Assembly: GCF_035784015.1 (NCBI RefSeq)
Contig: NZ_JALKOW010000003.1
Length of the DNA: 64,000 bases
Direction: 5' to 3' (one strand)
Origin: Comamonas sp009360615
GTDB lineage: Bacteria; Pseudomonadota; Gammaproteobacteria; Burkholderiales; Burkholderiaceae_C
The notes beneath the pieces are model-generated. The model saw only the letters and a list, made by a program, of their open reading frames with translations. It did not search any database and was not told the DNA's origin. Below are positions 1 to 7,763 of the stretch, piece after piece (the stretch's first letter is position 1; every line of letters begins with the position of its first letter). A program made the position numbers and the translations under genes.

Positions 1-1
1 A

Positions 2-78
2 CAGCGCGAGATGGCCCTGATCGGTCAGCGCGTGCGCGATACGGGCGAAGACCTCTACGAGGCCTGGCAAAAAGCCGT
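2..78 (+). repeat. 77-base direct repeat, copy 1
   Basis: Bases 2-78 are identical to 5699-5775, including wobble positions. Both copies encode the C-terminal part of a deaminase in the same reading frame. How far the repeat extends to the left cannot be seen. Confidence 0.9.
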
Positions 79-103
79 GGACGAGGATCGTGCCTCCGTC
101 TAG
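2..103 (+). CDS. Nucleobase/nucleoside deaminase, 3' end only
   Basis: Partial gene whose start lies outside the window. The frame reads QREMALIGQRVRDTGEDLYE and ends at TAG 101-103. The visible residues match the C-terminus of the deaminase encoded at 5303-5791, so this is a paralogue of a CMP/dCMP-deaminase-fold enzyme. No zinc-binding motif is visible in this fragment. After the shared stretch the tail differs (AVDEDRASV here, AVATTS in the other gene). It belongs to whatever operon lies to the left, probably also purine-related. Confidence 0.75.
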   Translation, partial: QREMALIGQRVRDTGEDLYEAWQKAVDEDRASV

Positions 104-179
104 GTCACATATGACTTCGGCCCTCATCAAGACAAAGTCCCGAACGACGGATTCAGGGCTTTGTGCATGATCGAGAGTC

Positions 180-1127
180 TCAGGTCAGCAGATAGTCCAC
201 CGGCTTGAGCGGAGCCGGAACCTGGGGGTCACCCAGCGACAGGCTGAGACTGATCTCGATGCTGCGGCAGATGCTGTCCAGCGCCAGATCGTTGCTCTCC
301 GTGCCGAACGGCTCCTCCAGTTCGTCGCCCAGCACATCGAGACCATAGAAGGTATAGGCCACGATGGCCACGACAAACGGCGTCATGAAGCCTGTGATGT
401 CCACCAGACCGAACGGCAGCAGAAAGCAGTACAGATGGGCGGTACGGTGCAGCAGCAAGGTGTAGGAAAACGGGATCGGCGTATTGCGGATGCGTTCGCA
501 GGAGGCTGCCGCCGTCGTGAAGCCATTGAGGGTTCGGTCAAGCTCCACAGCCAGGCAGGGGTCTATTCGCCGGTCGCGCACACACTGGCCCAGGTCCTGG
601 CCCATGGCCAGCATCAGCGCATCGGTGCGCTGATTCAGTGGCAGCCACTGCAGACGCTGCCACTCGTCATGGGTCAGCCACTGCTGGGCAGCCACATCGT
701 CCTTGAGCAGGCGCAGCTGGGCCCGCAGCACATGTGCAAAGGCCACGGCGCGGTGCACCATGCGCACCCGCACATCATTGGCGCGCTGGCGCGGGTCTAC
801 GGGGTGATCGAGTTCGATCAGACTCAGGCATTGGCGCGCCAGCGTGCGGGCATAGATCACGATCTCGCCCCAGAGCCTTCGCCCTTCCCAGTAGCGGGCA
901 TATGCGGTGTTGTTGCGAAAGCCCAGAAAAATCGCCAGCGGCAGACCGATCAGGGTGAACGGAATCGGCGTGATGGGGATCTTGGTGTGGAACAGCGTGC
1001 CATGCGCCACGGTGACGATGATGGCCAGCACGATATTCACGGCAAGCACACCCTTGATGCGTTGCAGCACCGAGCCCCGGACAATCCACAGCAGCTTGAA
1101 GCCCGACGGGCGATCTCTGACGATCAT
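180..1127 (-). CDS. Bestrophin-like (YneE/UPF0187) membrane channel protein
   Basis: A 315-residue membrane protein of the bacterial bestrophin family, which forms pentameric ion channels in the inner membrane. The N-terminal half has hydrophobic segments at about residues 25-45 and 52-70, followed by the family-typical FLGFRNNTAYARYWEGR stretch. Another hydrophobic pair lies near residues 225-260, and the following acidic stretch (GLDVLGDELEEPFG) also recurs in the family. The length is normal for bacterial members (about 300). The start is the first ATG; no clear ribosome binding site precedes it. It stands alone between the partial deaminase and the uraD terminator. Ion selectivity cannot be read from the sequence. 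Confidence 0.85.
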   Translation of the reverse strand: MIVRDRPSGFKLLWIVRGSVLQRIKGVLAVNIVLAIIVTVAHGTLFHTKIPITPIPFTLIGLPLAIFLGFRNNTAYARYWEGRRLWGEIVIYARTLARQCLSLIELDHPVDPRQRANDVRVRMVHRAVAFAHVLRAQLRLLKDDVAAQQWLTHDEWQRLQWLPLNQRTDALMLAMGQDLGQCVRDRRIDPCLAVELDRTLNGFTTAAASCERIRNTPIPFSYTLLLHRTAHLYCFLLPFGLVDITGFMTPFVVAIVAYTFYGLDVLGDELEEPFGTESNDLALDSICRSIEISLSLSLGDPQVPAPLKPVDYLLT

Positions 1128-1310
1128 GAAAGCGAGAAATGAGGTCTAAACCCGAATTCAATCACAAGCATCCGGGGATTTCAGCCGCCGCCGCAAACGC
1201 CCACTGCGGCAGTAGGCAGCCCCACCAGCGCCGGCGCATCCCATGCAGCACCTGCGGTACGGGGGTCGAGCCCCCGATATCCAGAGCCCGTTCGGCGGAA
1301 ACCGCCCGGA

Positions 1311-1338
1311 AAAAAGAAAGCCCCGCATCGCGGGGCTT
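1311..1338 (-). terminator. Rho-independent terminator of uraD
   Basis: An 8-bp stem (aagccccg/cggggctt) with a 5-base loop lies just below the uraD stop. Read on the minus strand it is followed by a T-rich run (tctttttt). Confidence 0.8.
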
Positions 1339-1351
1339 CGATACGGAGCGC

Positions 1352-1903
1352 TCAGGCCGTCTGCAGGCTTTCGGCAATCACGCGTTGCGACAGGCGCAGA
1401 CGGCTGATGAAGCCGATCTGGCGCAGGGCTTCGGCAAACTCCTGCTCGGTGCCCCGCTCGGTGCGGGAGGCCAGTTCGGCAAACAGGCCGGCACACGTGT
1501 AATGGCGCACGCAGGCGATGAAGGGAAAGCCATGGCGCATGCGGTAGGCCTGGTTCAGCGCAGCCAGGTGCTCGCCCTGCTCCTGCGCCAGATCTCCCAG
1601 CCCCGCGCTTTGCTGTTCCTGCTGGGAATCACTGGTCAGCGTTCCCGAGCGCACGGCACCGACCGACAGCTCGGGATGGCCGCAGAGAAAGCGCAGCGTC
1701 TGCTCGCGCGGACTGCGATGCACCGCCGCCAGCATGGCCCGATGCAGTGCATCCAGGCTGGCGAACGGACGCTGGTGCGCAGCCGCCTCGGCCACCCAGG
1801 GGGCGTATTCGAAGACCTCGCCGAGCGCAGCTGCAAAGGCTGCAGGCGTCATGGTGTTGAGCTCATCAAGCGTAGCGATGGAGGAAGTGGTGTTGCTGGT
1901 CAT
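1352..1903 (-). CDS. uraD: 2-oxo-4-hydroxy-4-carboxy-5-ureidoimidazoline (OHCU) decarboxylase
   Basis: This 183-residue enzyme performs the last step of the three-step oxidation of urate to S-allantoin, decarboxylating OHCU. The family signature HPEL, with the catalytic His at residue 76, is present, followed by a Gln/Glu-rich stretch leading to SAGL and the RHGFPFI motif near the C-terminal third. The length is typical (about 170). It follows the LysR gene by 68 bases on the same strand and ends at a strong terminator, so the two may be cotranscribed. Hydroxyisourate hydrolases, which make its substrate, are encoded on the other arm of the divergon at 4387-5278. Confidence 0.9.
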   Translation of the reverse strand: MTSNTTSSIATLDELNTMTPAAFAAALGEVFEYAPWVAEAAAHQRPFASLDALHRAMLAAVHRSPREQTLRFLCGHPELSVGAVRSGTLTSDSQQEQQSAGLGDLAQEQGEHLAALNQAYRMRHGFPFIACVRHYTCAGLFAELASRTERGTEQEFAEALRQIGFISRLRLSQRVIAESLQTA

Positions 1904-1971
1904 GAGGCCAGTGTAGGAAGGGCGCTGGCGGCCTCACAGTACTGGCTTGTTATAGCCCGTATAGCAGGTGG

Positions 1972-2904
1972 CTACGTCAACGCCGTCAGCACCTGCGAGG
2001 CCTGGCTCAGCAGAGCGCGCAACCAGATATGGGAGGCATCCCGGTGCCGGGAAGAATGCCAGAGCTGGTAGAAGCGCATCACCCGGTTGCCCATGGGCAG
2101 AGGCACCAGGGCCAGGGGCAGACGCCTGGCGTGATAAACCGCGAAATGGCGGCTGGTGGTCAGCAGCAGATCGGTGCCCACCAGCAGGTCCGGCGCCATC
2201 GAGAAATGCGAGCACTGCACGCGGCCGTCACGGCTCAGCCGCAGGGTGCCCAGACTGCTCTCCACCACGCCGCGCTGATCGGGCGAGTAAGGCGTGAACA
2301 CCACATGCGGGGACTGCAGATAGTGCTCGGCCGTCAGCCGGCCCGGCACGGCCAGCGGATGTTTTTCATCCATCAGGCACACCACCTCATCCTCGAGCAG
2401 CGTGGACATGTGCAAATGCTCGGGCGGACTCGGCCAGTTCCCGATGACGATGTCCACCTCGCCGCTTTGCAGGGCCTGCTCGTAGTCGAAGCTCTGGCCC
2501 AGCGGCAGCAGGACCAGCCTCGCACCTGGTGCCTGTGCGCGCATGAGCTGCACCACGCGCGCCATGAAGGGCGGCGCCAGATAGTCCGGCATGGCAATCG
2601 TGAAGCGCAGCTGCGTGGTCTCGGCCACAAATTCCTTGCCCACGCTGAGCAGGCCGTCGATCAACCCCAAGGCCGCACGAGCCTGCTCCACGGCCTGGAG
2701 CGCACGCGCCGTCGGCACCATGCGGTTCTTGTCCCGCACCAGCAAAGGGTCGTTAAAGATCGCCCGCAAGCGCCGCAGCGCCGCGCTGATGGCCGGCTGA
2801 GACTGATTGAGGCGTATTGCCGCGCGCGACACGCTTTTCTCGCTGATCAAGGTGCACAGCACGCGCAGCAAATAGGTATCGAACGGTTCTTCGCTGCGAG
2901 ACAC
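1972..2904 (-). CDS. LysR-family transcriptional regulator of the purine divergon
   Basis: A 310-residue LysR-type regulator. The N-terminal winged helix-turn-helix covers about residues 10-70, with a helix reading SVSRAAIRLNQSQPAISAAL. A substrate-binding domain follows, starting near residue 95 (TTQLRFTIAMPDYLAPPF). The start is a GTG at 2904 with AGGGA a few bases upstream on the minus strand. It is divergent from the MFS transporter gene, with two inverted repeats in the 130-base gap, one of them of T-N11-A form. By analogy with other LysR divergons it probably controls both arms with a purine intermediate as coinducer; this is inference. Confidence 0.88.
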   Translation of the reverse strand: MSRSEEPFDTYLLRVLCTLISEKSVSRAAIRLNQSQPAISAALRRLRAIFNDPLLVRDKNRMVPTARALQAVEQARAALGLIDGLLSVGKEFVAETTQLRFTIAMPDYLAPPFMARVVQLMRAQAPGARLVLLPLGQSFDYEQALQSGEVDIVIGNWPSPPEHLHMSTLLEDEVVCLMDEKHPLAVPGRLTAEHYLQSPHVVFTPYSPDQRGVVESSLGTLRLSRDGRVQCSHFSMAPDLLVGTDLLLTTSRHFAVYHARRLPLALVPLPMGNRVMRFYQLWHSSRHRDASHIWLRALLSQASQVLTALT

Positions 2905-2930
2905 GTGTTTTCCCTAGAGATATGCATTTT

Positions 2931-2947
2931 GCTATGCGGCTCATAGC
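2931..2947. promoter_or_regulatory. Candidate LysR operator (T-N11-A palindrome)
   Basis: A perfect inverted repeat GCTATG-N5-CATAGC lies between the divergent LysR and MFS genes. T2933 and A2945 are separated by 11 bases, as in classical LysR boxes. Confidence 0.6.
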
Positions 2948-2966
2948 AGGCGCTTAGTTTCGCATA

Positions 2967-2982
2967 TCGCCACAAGTGGCGA
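2967..2982. promoter_or_regulatory. Second inverted repeat in the LysR/MFS intergenic region
   Basis: A perfect palindrome TCGCCAC-AA-GTGGCGA with outer GCAT/ATGC arms. It could be a second regulator site or a leader hairpin of the MFS operon. Confidence 0.45.
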
Positions 2983-3034
2983 CCATGCAAGTGTCCGCAA
3001 ACCCAACAACAAACTTCCGAGACAAGGACCTGCC

Positions 3035-4372
3035 ATGAGTGCTCATCCTGTGCCGATCAGCGGCACCGCTGCTTCCGTCGATCAGGTCGACGCCACCTAC
3101 TCCAAGATTTCCTGGCGCCTGCTGCCCTTTCTGGGCGTGCTGTGGGTGCTGGCATGGCTGGACCGCGTCAACATCGGCTTCGCCAAGCTGCAGATGCTCG
3201 ACGACCTGAAGTTCAGCGAGGCCGTCTACGGCCTGGGCGCCGGCATCTTCTTCATCGGCTACTTCCTGTTCGAAGTGCCGTCCAACATGCTGCTGCAGAA
3301 GATAGGCGCCAAAAAGACGGTGATGCGCATCACCATAGGCTGGGGCCTGATCTGCATCCTGCAGGCCTGGGTGACGACACCGACCCAGTTCTACATCCTG
3401 CGCTTTCTGATGGGCGTGTTCGAGGCGGGCTTCTACCCCGGCATCATCCTCTACCTGACCTACTGGTATCCGTCCAAGCGCCGCGCCAAGGCCTTCGGCA
3501 CCTTCATGTCGGCCTCGGCCATCGCCGGCGTCATCGGCGGCCCGCTGGCCGGCGGCATCATGACCTGGGCCGCAGGCGCACACGGCATGCACGGCTGGCA
3601 GTGGCTGTTCATCATCGAAGGCATCCCCTCGGTGCTGGCCGGCATCTTTGCCTACTTCTACATGACCGACCGTCCCGAACAAGCCCGTTGGCTCACCGAC
3701 GCGGATCGCGCCGTCGTGCGCCAGCAGCTCGAGATCGACCAGAAGGCCCAGGGCGAACGCCACAGCGACTGGCGCACCCTGTTCGGCAACCCCATGGTGT
3801 GGCTGCTGATCGCCGTATTCTTCTGCCTGCTGTGCGCCAACTCCACGCTGACCTTCTGGATTCCCACCGTGATTCGCGAAGCGGGCTTCACCTCCCCCAT
3901 GCAGGTGGGCTGGATCGCCGGTGCCGCCTATCTGCTCGGGGCGGCCGGCATGATTCTCAACGGACGCCATTCCGACCACCGGGGCGAGGTGCGCTGGCAC
4001 TTCGCGGGCTCGGCCCTGCTGGGGGCCGTGGGCATGCTGGCCCTGGCCGTCACCATGGGCATGGACAGCATCCCCGTGATCGCGGCGCTGACAGCCATGG
4101 TCCTGGCACTGGTGGGCACCATGAGCGCGATTCCCGTCTTCTGGCAGATGCCCAATATGCTGCTCAGCGGTGGCGCTGCCGCCGTGGGCGTGGCGCTGAT
4201 CAACTCGGTGGCCAATCTGGCCGGCTTCGGTGCTCCCTATCTGATGGGCGTAATCAAGGCCTCCACCGGCAAGGTCGCTCCGGGCCTGTACCTGGTGGCC
4301 ATCGTGGAAGCCCTGGCAGCCGTTATCGCCATCGCCTTCGTCGCCCGCATCCAGCGCCGCAAGAACGCCTGA
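3035..4372 (+). CDS. MFS transporter, anion:cation symporter (ACS) family
   Basis: A 445-residue inner-membrane transporter with the hydrophobic pattern of a 12-segment MFS protein. The first segment is followed by WLDRVNIGFAKLQM, typical of the ACS family (tartrate, galactonate and 4-hydroxyphenylacetate permeases). The stretch FMGVFEAGFYPGIILYLTYWYP is also characteristic; here it reads LMGVFEAGFYPG. An AAGGA ribosome binding site precedes the ATG. It is the first gene of a tight operon with two transthyretin-like proteins and a deaminase (gap 14 bases to the next gene). That makes a purine or ureide such as urate, allantoin or a nucleobase a plausible substrate, though the sequence does not prove it. 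Confidence 0.85.
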   Translation: MSAHPVPISGTAASVDQVDATYSKISWRLLPFLGVLWVLAWLDRVNIGFAKLQMLDDLKFSEAVYGLGAGIFFIGYFLFEVPSNMLLQKIGAKKTVMRITIGWGLICILQAWVTTPTQFYILRFLMGVFEAGFYPGIILYLTYWYPSKRRAKAFGTFMSASAIAGVIGGPLAGGIMTWAAGAHGMHGWQWLFIIEGIPSVLAGIFAYFYMTDRPEQARWLTDADRAVVRQQLEIDQKAQGERHSDWRTLFGNPMVWLLIAVFFCLLCANSTLTFWIPTVIREAGFTSPMQVGWIAGAAYLLGAAGMILNGRHSDHRGEVRWHFAGSALLGAVGMLALAVTMGMDSIPVIAALTAMVLALVGTMSAIPVFWQMPNMLLSGGAAAVGVALINSVANLAGFGAPYLMGVIKASTGKVAPGLYLVAIVEALAAVIAIAFVARIQRRKNA

Positions 4373-4386
4373 AGGAGTCATCCAGC

Positions 4387-4902
4387 ATGCATTCCACCTC
4401 CACACTGGCCCTATCGCGCCGGCAGTTCGCACGCTCGGGCCTGGTGCTCGGCGCTTCGGCCCTGACGGGCACAGGCGGCGCGATGGCCGCCGACATGCCT
4501 CCGGCTGCGCCCGCCCGTGCCTCCGGCCCCATCGTGCTGCATGGCGCCAGCCCGCGTCTGACCATACATGCCGTGGACACCTTTCATGGTTCTGCGGCCA
4601 CGGGCCTGCGCATCGACTTCTCGCGCTTCGACAGCGGAGCTTATGTACCGATACGCAGCTTTGTCGTGAATGCCAACGGCCGCGCCGACGAGCCTCTGCT
4701 GATCGACGACAGCTACCGCAGCGGCCGCTACGAAATGCTGCTGCACGTGGACGAGTACTTTGCGGCCAAGGGAAGCCGTCTGCCACGTCCGGCCTTTCTG
4801 TCCAAGGTGCCTGTGCGTTTCCAGGTCGTGAACACGGCAGAGCGCATCCACCTGCCCATTCAGTTCGGCCCCTGGAGCTACACCTATTCGCGCGGCAGCT
4901 GA
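4387..4902 (+). CDS. Tat-exported 5-hydroxyisourate hydrolase-like (transthyretin-related) protein
   Basis: A 171-residue protein with a twin-arginine signal peptide (SRRQFARSG, then a hydrophobic stretch ending AMA-AD near residue 36), so the mature domain should be periplasmic. The mature part is a transthyretin-like domain: an LTIHAVDT strand with the first conserved His, NANGRADEP with the conserved Arg, and IHLPIQFGPW with the third catalytic position. The family ends in YRGS, but here the end reads YTYSRGS, so one Ser is inserted within the tetrapeptide. The ATG at 4387 has AAGGAG upstream. Most bacterial hydroxyisourate hydrolases are about 110-130 residues; export of this one is inferred. 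It may be catalytically altered. Confidence 0.82.
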   Translation: MHSTSTLALSRRQFARSGLVLGASALTGTGGAMAADMPPAAPARASGPIVLHGASPRLTIHAVDTFHGSAATGLRIDFSRFDSGAYVPIRSFVVNANGRADEPLLIDDSYRSGRYEMLLHVDEYFAAKGSRLPRPAFLSKVPVRFQVVNTAERIHLPIQFGPWSYTYSRGS

Positions 4903-4942
4903 GCGGCGATCGCGCGCTAACGCAACCCATCGAAAGACCCTC

Positions 4943-5278
4943 ATGGCAGGCATCAGCACCCATGTACTCGACCTCACCACCGGTCGCCCCATCGCCGGCA
5001 TGCGGGTGGAACTCTACGACGTGTCGCAGACCCCCGCGCTGTGTCTGAACAGCACCCGCACCAATGCCGACGGCCGCACCGACGCTCCCATGCTGCCGGC
5101 CGCCGCGGCACGCACCGGGGACTTCGAGCTGCGCTTCTACACGGCAGAGCATTTCAAGGAGCCTGCGGCACTGTCGGAAGAAGTGCTGGTGCGCTTTTCC
5201 ATCTTCGACGCAGCCCAGCACTACCACGTGCCCATGCTTTGCTCGCCGTGGTTTTTCAACACCTACCGCGGCAGCTGA
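4943..5278 (+). CDS. hiuH: 5-hydroxyisourate hydrolase
   Basis: A 111-residue transthyretin-related enzyme that hydrolyses 5-hydroxyisourate to OHCU in the urate pathway. All family landmarks are present: the N-terminal STHVLDLTTGRPI with catalytic His, NADGRTDAP with catalytic Arg, HYHVPMLCSPW with the second His, and the C-terminal YRGS. There is no signal peptide, so it should act in the cytoplasm with UraD. It lies 40 bases after its exported paralogue and 24 bases before the deaminase gene. A urate oxidase gene is not in the window. Confidence 0.93.
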   Translation: MAGISTHVLDLTTGRPIAGMRVELYDVSQTPALCLNSTRTNADGRTDAPMLPAAAARTGDFELRFYTAEHFKEPAALSEEVLVRFSIFDAAQHYHVPMLCSPWFFNTYRGS

Positions 5279-5302
5279 CTTTTTTACCCGGGAGAAGACT
5301 CG

Positions 5303-5791
5303 ATGAACAACGACAACGACAGCGGCAGATACCTGCTGGAATCCATCCGCCTGGCCATGGGCAATGTCAAGGGCCGCAAATCCGCGACCTGGCCCTTCGG
5401 CGCCGTGCTGGTCAGGGACGGCCAGGTGCTGGCCCGCGCCGTCAACAAGGTCGACGAGCTCTGCGACCCTTCCGCCCACGCCGAGATGCAGGCTTTGCGC
5501 ATAGGCGCCAAGGCCCAGGGCAGCACCGATCTGTCGGGAGCCGTCATGTATGCCAGCGGCTACCCCTGCTCCATGTGCTACACGGCCATGCTGCTGGCCG
5601 GCGTGAAGCAGGTGTACTTCGCCTACTCCAACGAAGACGGCGAACCCTACGACCTGTCGGCCGCGCGCGGCTATGTGGAGCTGGCCAAGCCCGAAGACCA
5701 GCGCGAGATGGCCCTGATCGGTCAGCGCGTGCGCGATACGGGCGAAGACCTCTACGAGGCCTGGCAAAAAGCCGTCGCCACCACCTCCTGA
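5303..5791 (+). CDS. Nucleobase deaminase, guanine/cytosine deaminase type
   Basis: A 162-residue zinc deaminase of the cytidine-deaminase superfamily. The zinc ligands and catalytic Glu are visible as HAEMQAL (His59, Glu61) and PCSMC (Cys89, Cys92). Size and motifs fit guanine deaminase or tRNA-adenosine-deaminase relatives; the operon context (hydroxyisourate hydrolases, MFS transporter) favours a free purine or related nucleobase as substrate. GGAGAAG precedes the ATG. Bases 5699-5775 are identical to the truncated deaminase gene at the left edge of the window. A terminator follows directly. Confidence 0.85.
   Translation: MNNDNDSGRYLLESIRLAMGNVKGRKSATWPFGAVLVRDGQVLARAVNKVDELCDPSAHAEMQALRIGAKAQGSTDLSGAVMYASGYPCSMCYTAMLLAGVKQVYFAYSNEDGEPYDLSAARGYVELAKPEDQREMALIGQRVRDTGEDLYEAWQKAVATTS
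5699..5775 (+). repeat. 77-base direct repeat, copy 2
   Basis: Identical to bases 2-78, in the same frame, inside the 3' part of the deaminase gene. The copies diverge immediately after GCCGT. Confidence 0.9.
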
Positions 5792-5818
5792 CCGCCTGCC
5801 TGCATCCTCTCGCCACGA

Positions 5819-5847
5819 CCCCGCGCCTTCCGGCCCGGGGCTTTTTT
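5819..5847 (+). terminator. Terminator of the MFS-hiuH-deaminase operon
   Basis: A GC-rich hairpin (CCCCG ... CGGGG with an inner GCC/GGC) is followed by six T. It lies 28 bases after the deaminase stop and in front of the convergent HNH gene. Confidence 0.75.
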
Positions 5848-5856
5848 CATGCCTTT

Positions 5857-6414
5857 TCAGCTGCGCCAGCGCGACCCACGCGGCACATGGGCCACGAGAA
5901 ACTCCATCTGGTCGGCCAGAATGCGTCGGTTCCTCAGGATGAAATCCTCCCACAGCGTGGGCGTGTAGGGCGTGTAGAGCAGGGGCATGCGGGCCTGCTC
6001 GGGCGTTCTGGCCCCCTTGCGGTGGTTGCATGCGCGGCAGGCGGTGACCAGGTTCATCCAGCTGTGCTGCCCGCCGGTGCTCACGGGAACAATGTGCTCG
6101 CGCGTGAGATCGCTCTCGTGGAAGCGCCGGCCGCAATAGGCGCAGACGCAGCGATCACGCGCGAAGAGCTTGCCATTGGTCAGACCCGGCAACAGCTCGT
6201 GCGGGTTGATGTTAGGCATGCCCTTGGTGCCGATGATGGAGTTGATGTGAATGACTGACTGCTTGCCTGTCACCGCATTGTGGCCACCACGGAAGCAGGC
6301 GATTTCGACACCGGCTTCCCAGCGCACCTCTTGTGCTGCGTAATGCAGCGCCGCCTGCTCCAGCGTTACCCAGGACTGCGGCAGCCCCTGGGCTGTCAGC
6401 TTCAAGACTTTCAC
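5857..6414 (-). CDS. HNH endonuclease family protein
   Basis: A 185-residue protein with an HNH/McrA-type nuclease domain in its C-terminal half. CAYCGRRF and CRACNHRKG give the two zinc-binding Cys pairs, TREHIVPVSTGG holds the catalytic His pair region, and WMNLVTAC the conserved Asn. The start is the GTG at 6414 because a perfect GGAGG lies seven bases upstream on the minus strand; the open frame continues further up without such a site. Such stand-alone HNH proteins are common in Burkholderiales, and their role is not established. It is convergent with the purine operon and divergent from ribF. Confidence 0.8.
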   Translation of the reverse strand: MKVLKLTAQGLPQSWVTLEQAALHYAAQEVRWEAGVEIACFRGGHNAVTGKQSVIHINSIIGTKGMPNINPHELLPGLTNGKLFARDRCVCAYCGRRFHESDLTREHIVPVSTGGQHSWMNLVTACRACNHRKGARTPEQARMPLLYTPYTPTLWEDFILRNRRILADQMEFLVAHVPRGSRWRS

Positions 6415-6572
6415 AACCAGCCTCCATACAGTCAGACCTAGACCACGGAAAACGGACAAGCGTCTTGGCGCTTTTGGGCACACTCGTGCAGCCTCCCCGG
6501 CTGCCTGATTTGAAGCAATATACTCTGAAACTATGTCAAATTGACGGCTTGTGTCGCACGCATCGGCGCCAG

Positions 6573-6582
6573 TTGCTATAAA
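6573..6582 (+). promoter_or_regulatory. Possible extended -10 promoter element of ribF
   Basis: TTGCTATAAA (TGn before TATAAA) lies 15 bases upstream of the ribF ATG. No good -35 box is found at the right spacing, so this is tentative. Confidence 0.25.
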
Positions 6583-6596
6583 GAACGAAGCAGTCC

Positions 6597-7658
6597 ATGA
6601 AGATCTTCCGCGGTATCAATCATCCCGGCCTGGCCCCGGCCTGCGCTGTGACCATTGGCAATTTTGATGGCGTGCACCGGGGACATCAAGCCATGCTGGG
6701 CCTGCTCAAGGCCGAGGCAGCCCAGCGCGGCATCCCCAGCTGCGCCATGACCTTCGAGCCGCACCCGCGCGACTACTTCGCGCAGAAGCTGGGCAAGCCG
6801 GAGCTGGCGCCGGCCCGCGTGGGCACGCTGCGCGACAAACTCAGCCAGCTCGAGGTCTGCGGCGTCGATCAGGTCGTGATCCTGCCCTTCAACCAGGCCC
6901 TGTCCGGACAAAGCCCCGAAGACTTCATCCAGGATGTGCTGATCTCGGGCCTGGGCGCCAAATACGTGCTGGTGGGCGATGACTTCCGCTTCGGCGCCAG
7001 ACGCGCCGGCGATTACGCCATGCTGGACAACGCCGGTCAGGCGCTGGGCTTCGATGTGGCGCGCATGAACAGCTACGAAGTCCACGGCCTGCGCGTCTCC
7101 AGCACGGCCGTGCGCGAGGCGCTGGCCTCTGGCGACATGCAGCAGGCCGCGAAATTGCTGGGTCACCCCTACCGCATCTCGGGCCATGTCGTGCATGGGC
7201 GCAAGCTGGGCCGCAAGCTGGCCGAATCCCGCCACGGAGCCGAGGATGGCTTTCGCACGCTGAATCTGCGCTTCGACCACTGGAAGCCTGCCGCCAGCGG
7301 CATTTTTGCCGTGCTCGTGCATGGGCTGACGGAATTGCCGCTGCAGGGCGTGGCCAACCTGGGCGTACGCCCTTCGCTGGACCCCAATGACATCAACGGC
7401 GGGCGGGTGCTGCTGGAGACCCACTGTTTCGATTGGCCCGCCCAGCTGGGTGGAGAAGGTGCCTACGGTAAAATCATCCGCGTGGAACTTCTGCACAAAC
7501 TGCACGACGAGCTGAAGTATGACAGTCTCGATGCCCTGACGGCCGGCATCGCCAGGGACTGCGATGACGCGCGCGCGTTTTTCGCCTCGACCCACATACC
7601 GTCCCACACCTCGTCGCACACCGAGACCCGTCGCCAGACCACGCGCGACCGAATTTGA
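6597..7658 (+). CDS. ribF: Bifunctional riboflavin kinase / FAD synthetase
   Basis: A 353-residue enzyme that phosphorylates riboflavin to FMN and adenylates FMN to FAD. The N-terminal adenylyltransferase domain shows VTIGNFDGVHRGHQ (nucleotidyltransferase HxGH-type motif) and SSTAVREAL near residue 170. The C-terminal kinase domain shows GHVVHGRKLGRKLAES and NLGVRPSL. The protein is longer than the usual 310 or so residues because of a short insertion after GRKLAESRHG and a Ser/His/Thr/Arg-rich tail after about residue 325. It heads the ribF-ileS-lspA cluster found widely in proteobacteria. Confidence 0.95.
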   Translation: MKIFRGINHPGLAPACAVTIGNFDGVHRGHQAMLGLLKAEAAQRGIPSCAMTFEPHPRDYFAQKLGKPELAPARVGTLRDKLSQLEVCGVDQVVILPFNQALSGQSPEDFIQDVLISGLGAKYVLVGDDFRFGARRAGDYAMLDNAGQALGFDVARMNSYEVHGLRVSSTAVREALASGDMQQAAKLLGHPYRISGHVVHGRKLGRKLAESRHGAEDGFRTLNLRFDHWKPAASGIFAVLVHGLTELPLQGVANLGVRPSLDPNDINGGRVLLETHCFDWPAQLGGEGAYGKIIRVELLHKLHDELKYDSLDALTAGIARDCDDARAFFASTHIPSHTSSHTETRRQTTRDRI

Positions 7659-7763
7659 AGCTCGCTGCTCGCACGTCCCAGGCGCAGCAGCGCACTGGCG
7701 CTCACCTCACCATTCACGCCCAGGCAGAACTGCCCGGGCATCGCATTGCTTTCAAGGTTCCCC

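Noticed and set aside
1261..1275. GGGGGTCGAGCCCCC palindrome in the gap between the bestrophin and uraD genes
   Set aside because: The stem is only five to six pairs and has no T-run. A proper terminator for uraD lies nearby, so I do not call a function.
2954..6136. A 1060-residue open frame on the minus strand across the purine operon
   Set aside because: It runs antisense to four genes with clear family motifs. Long antisense frames are expected in GC-rich coding DNA with strong third-position bias, and its sequence is low-complexity His/Gly/Gln-rich.
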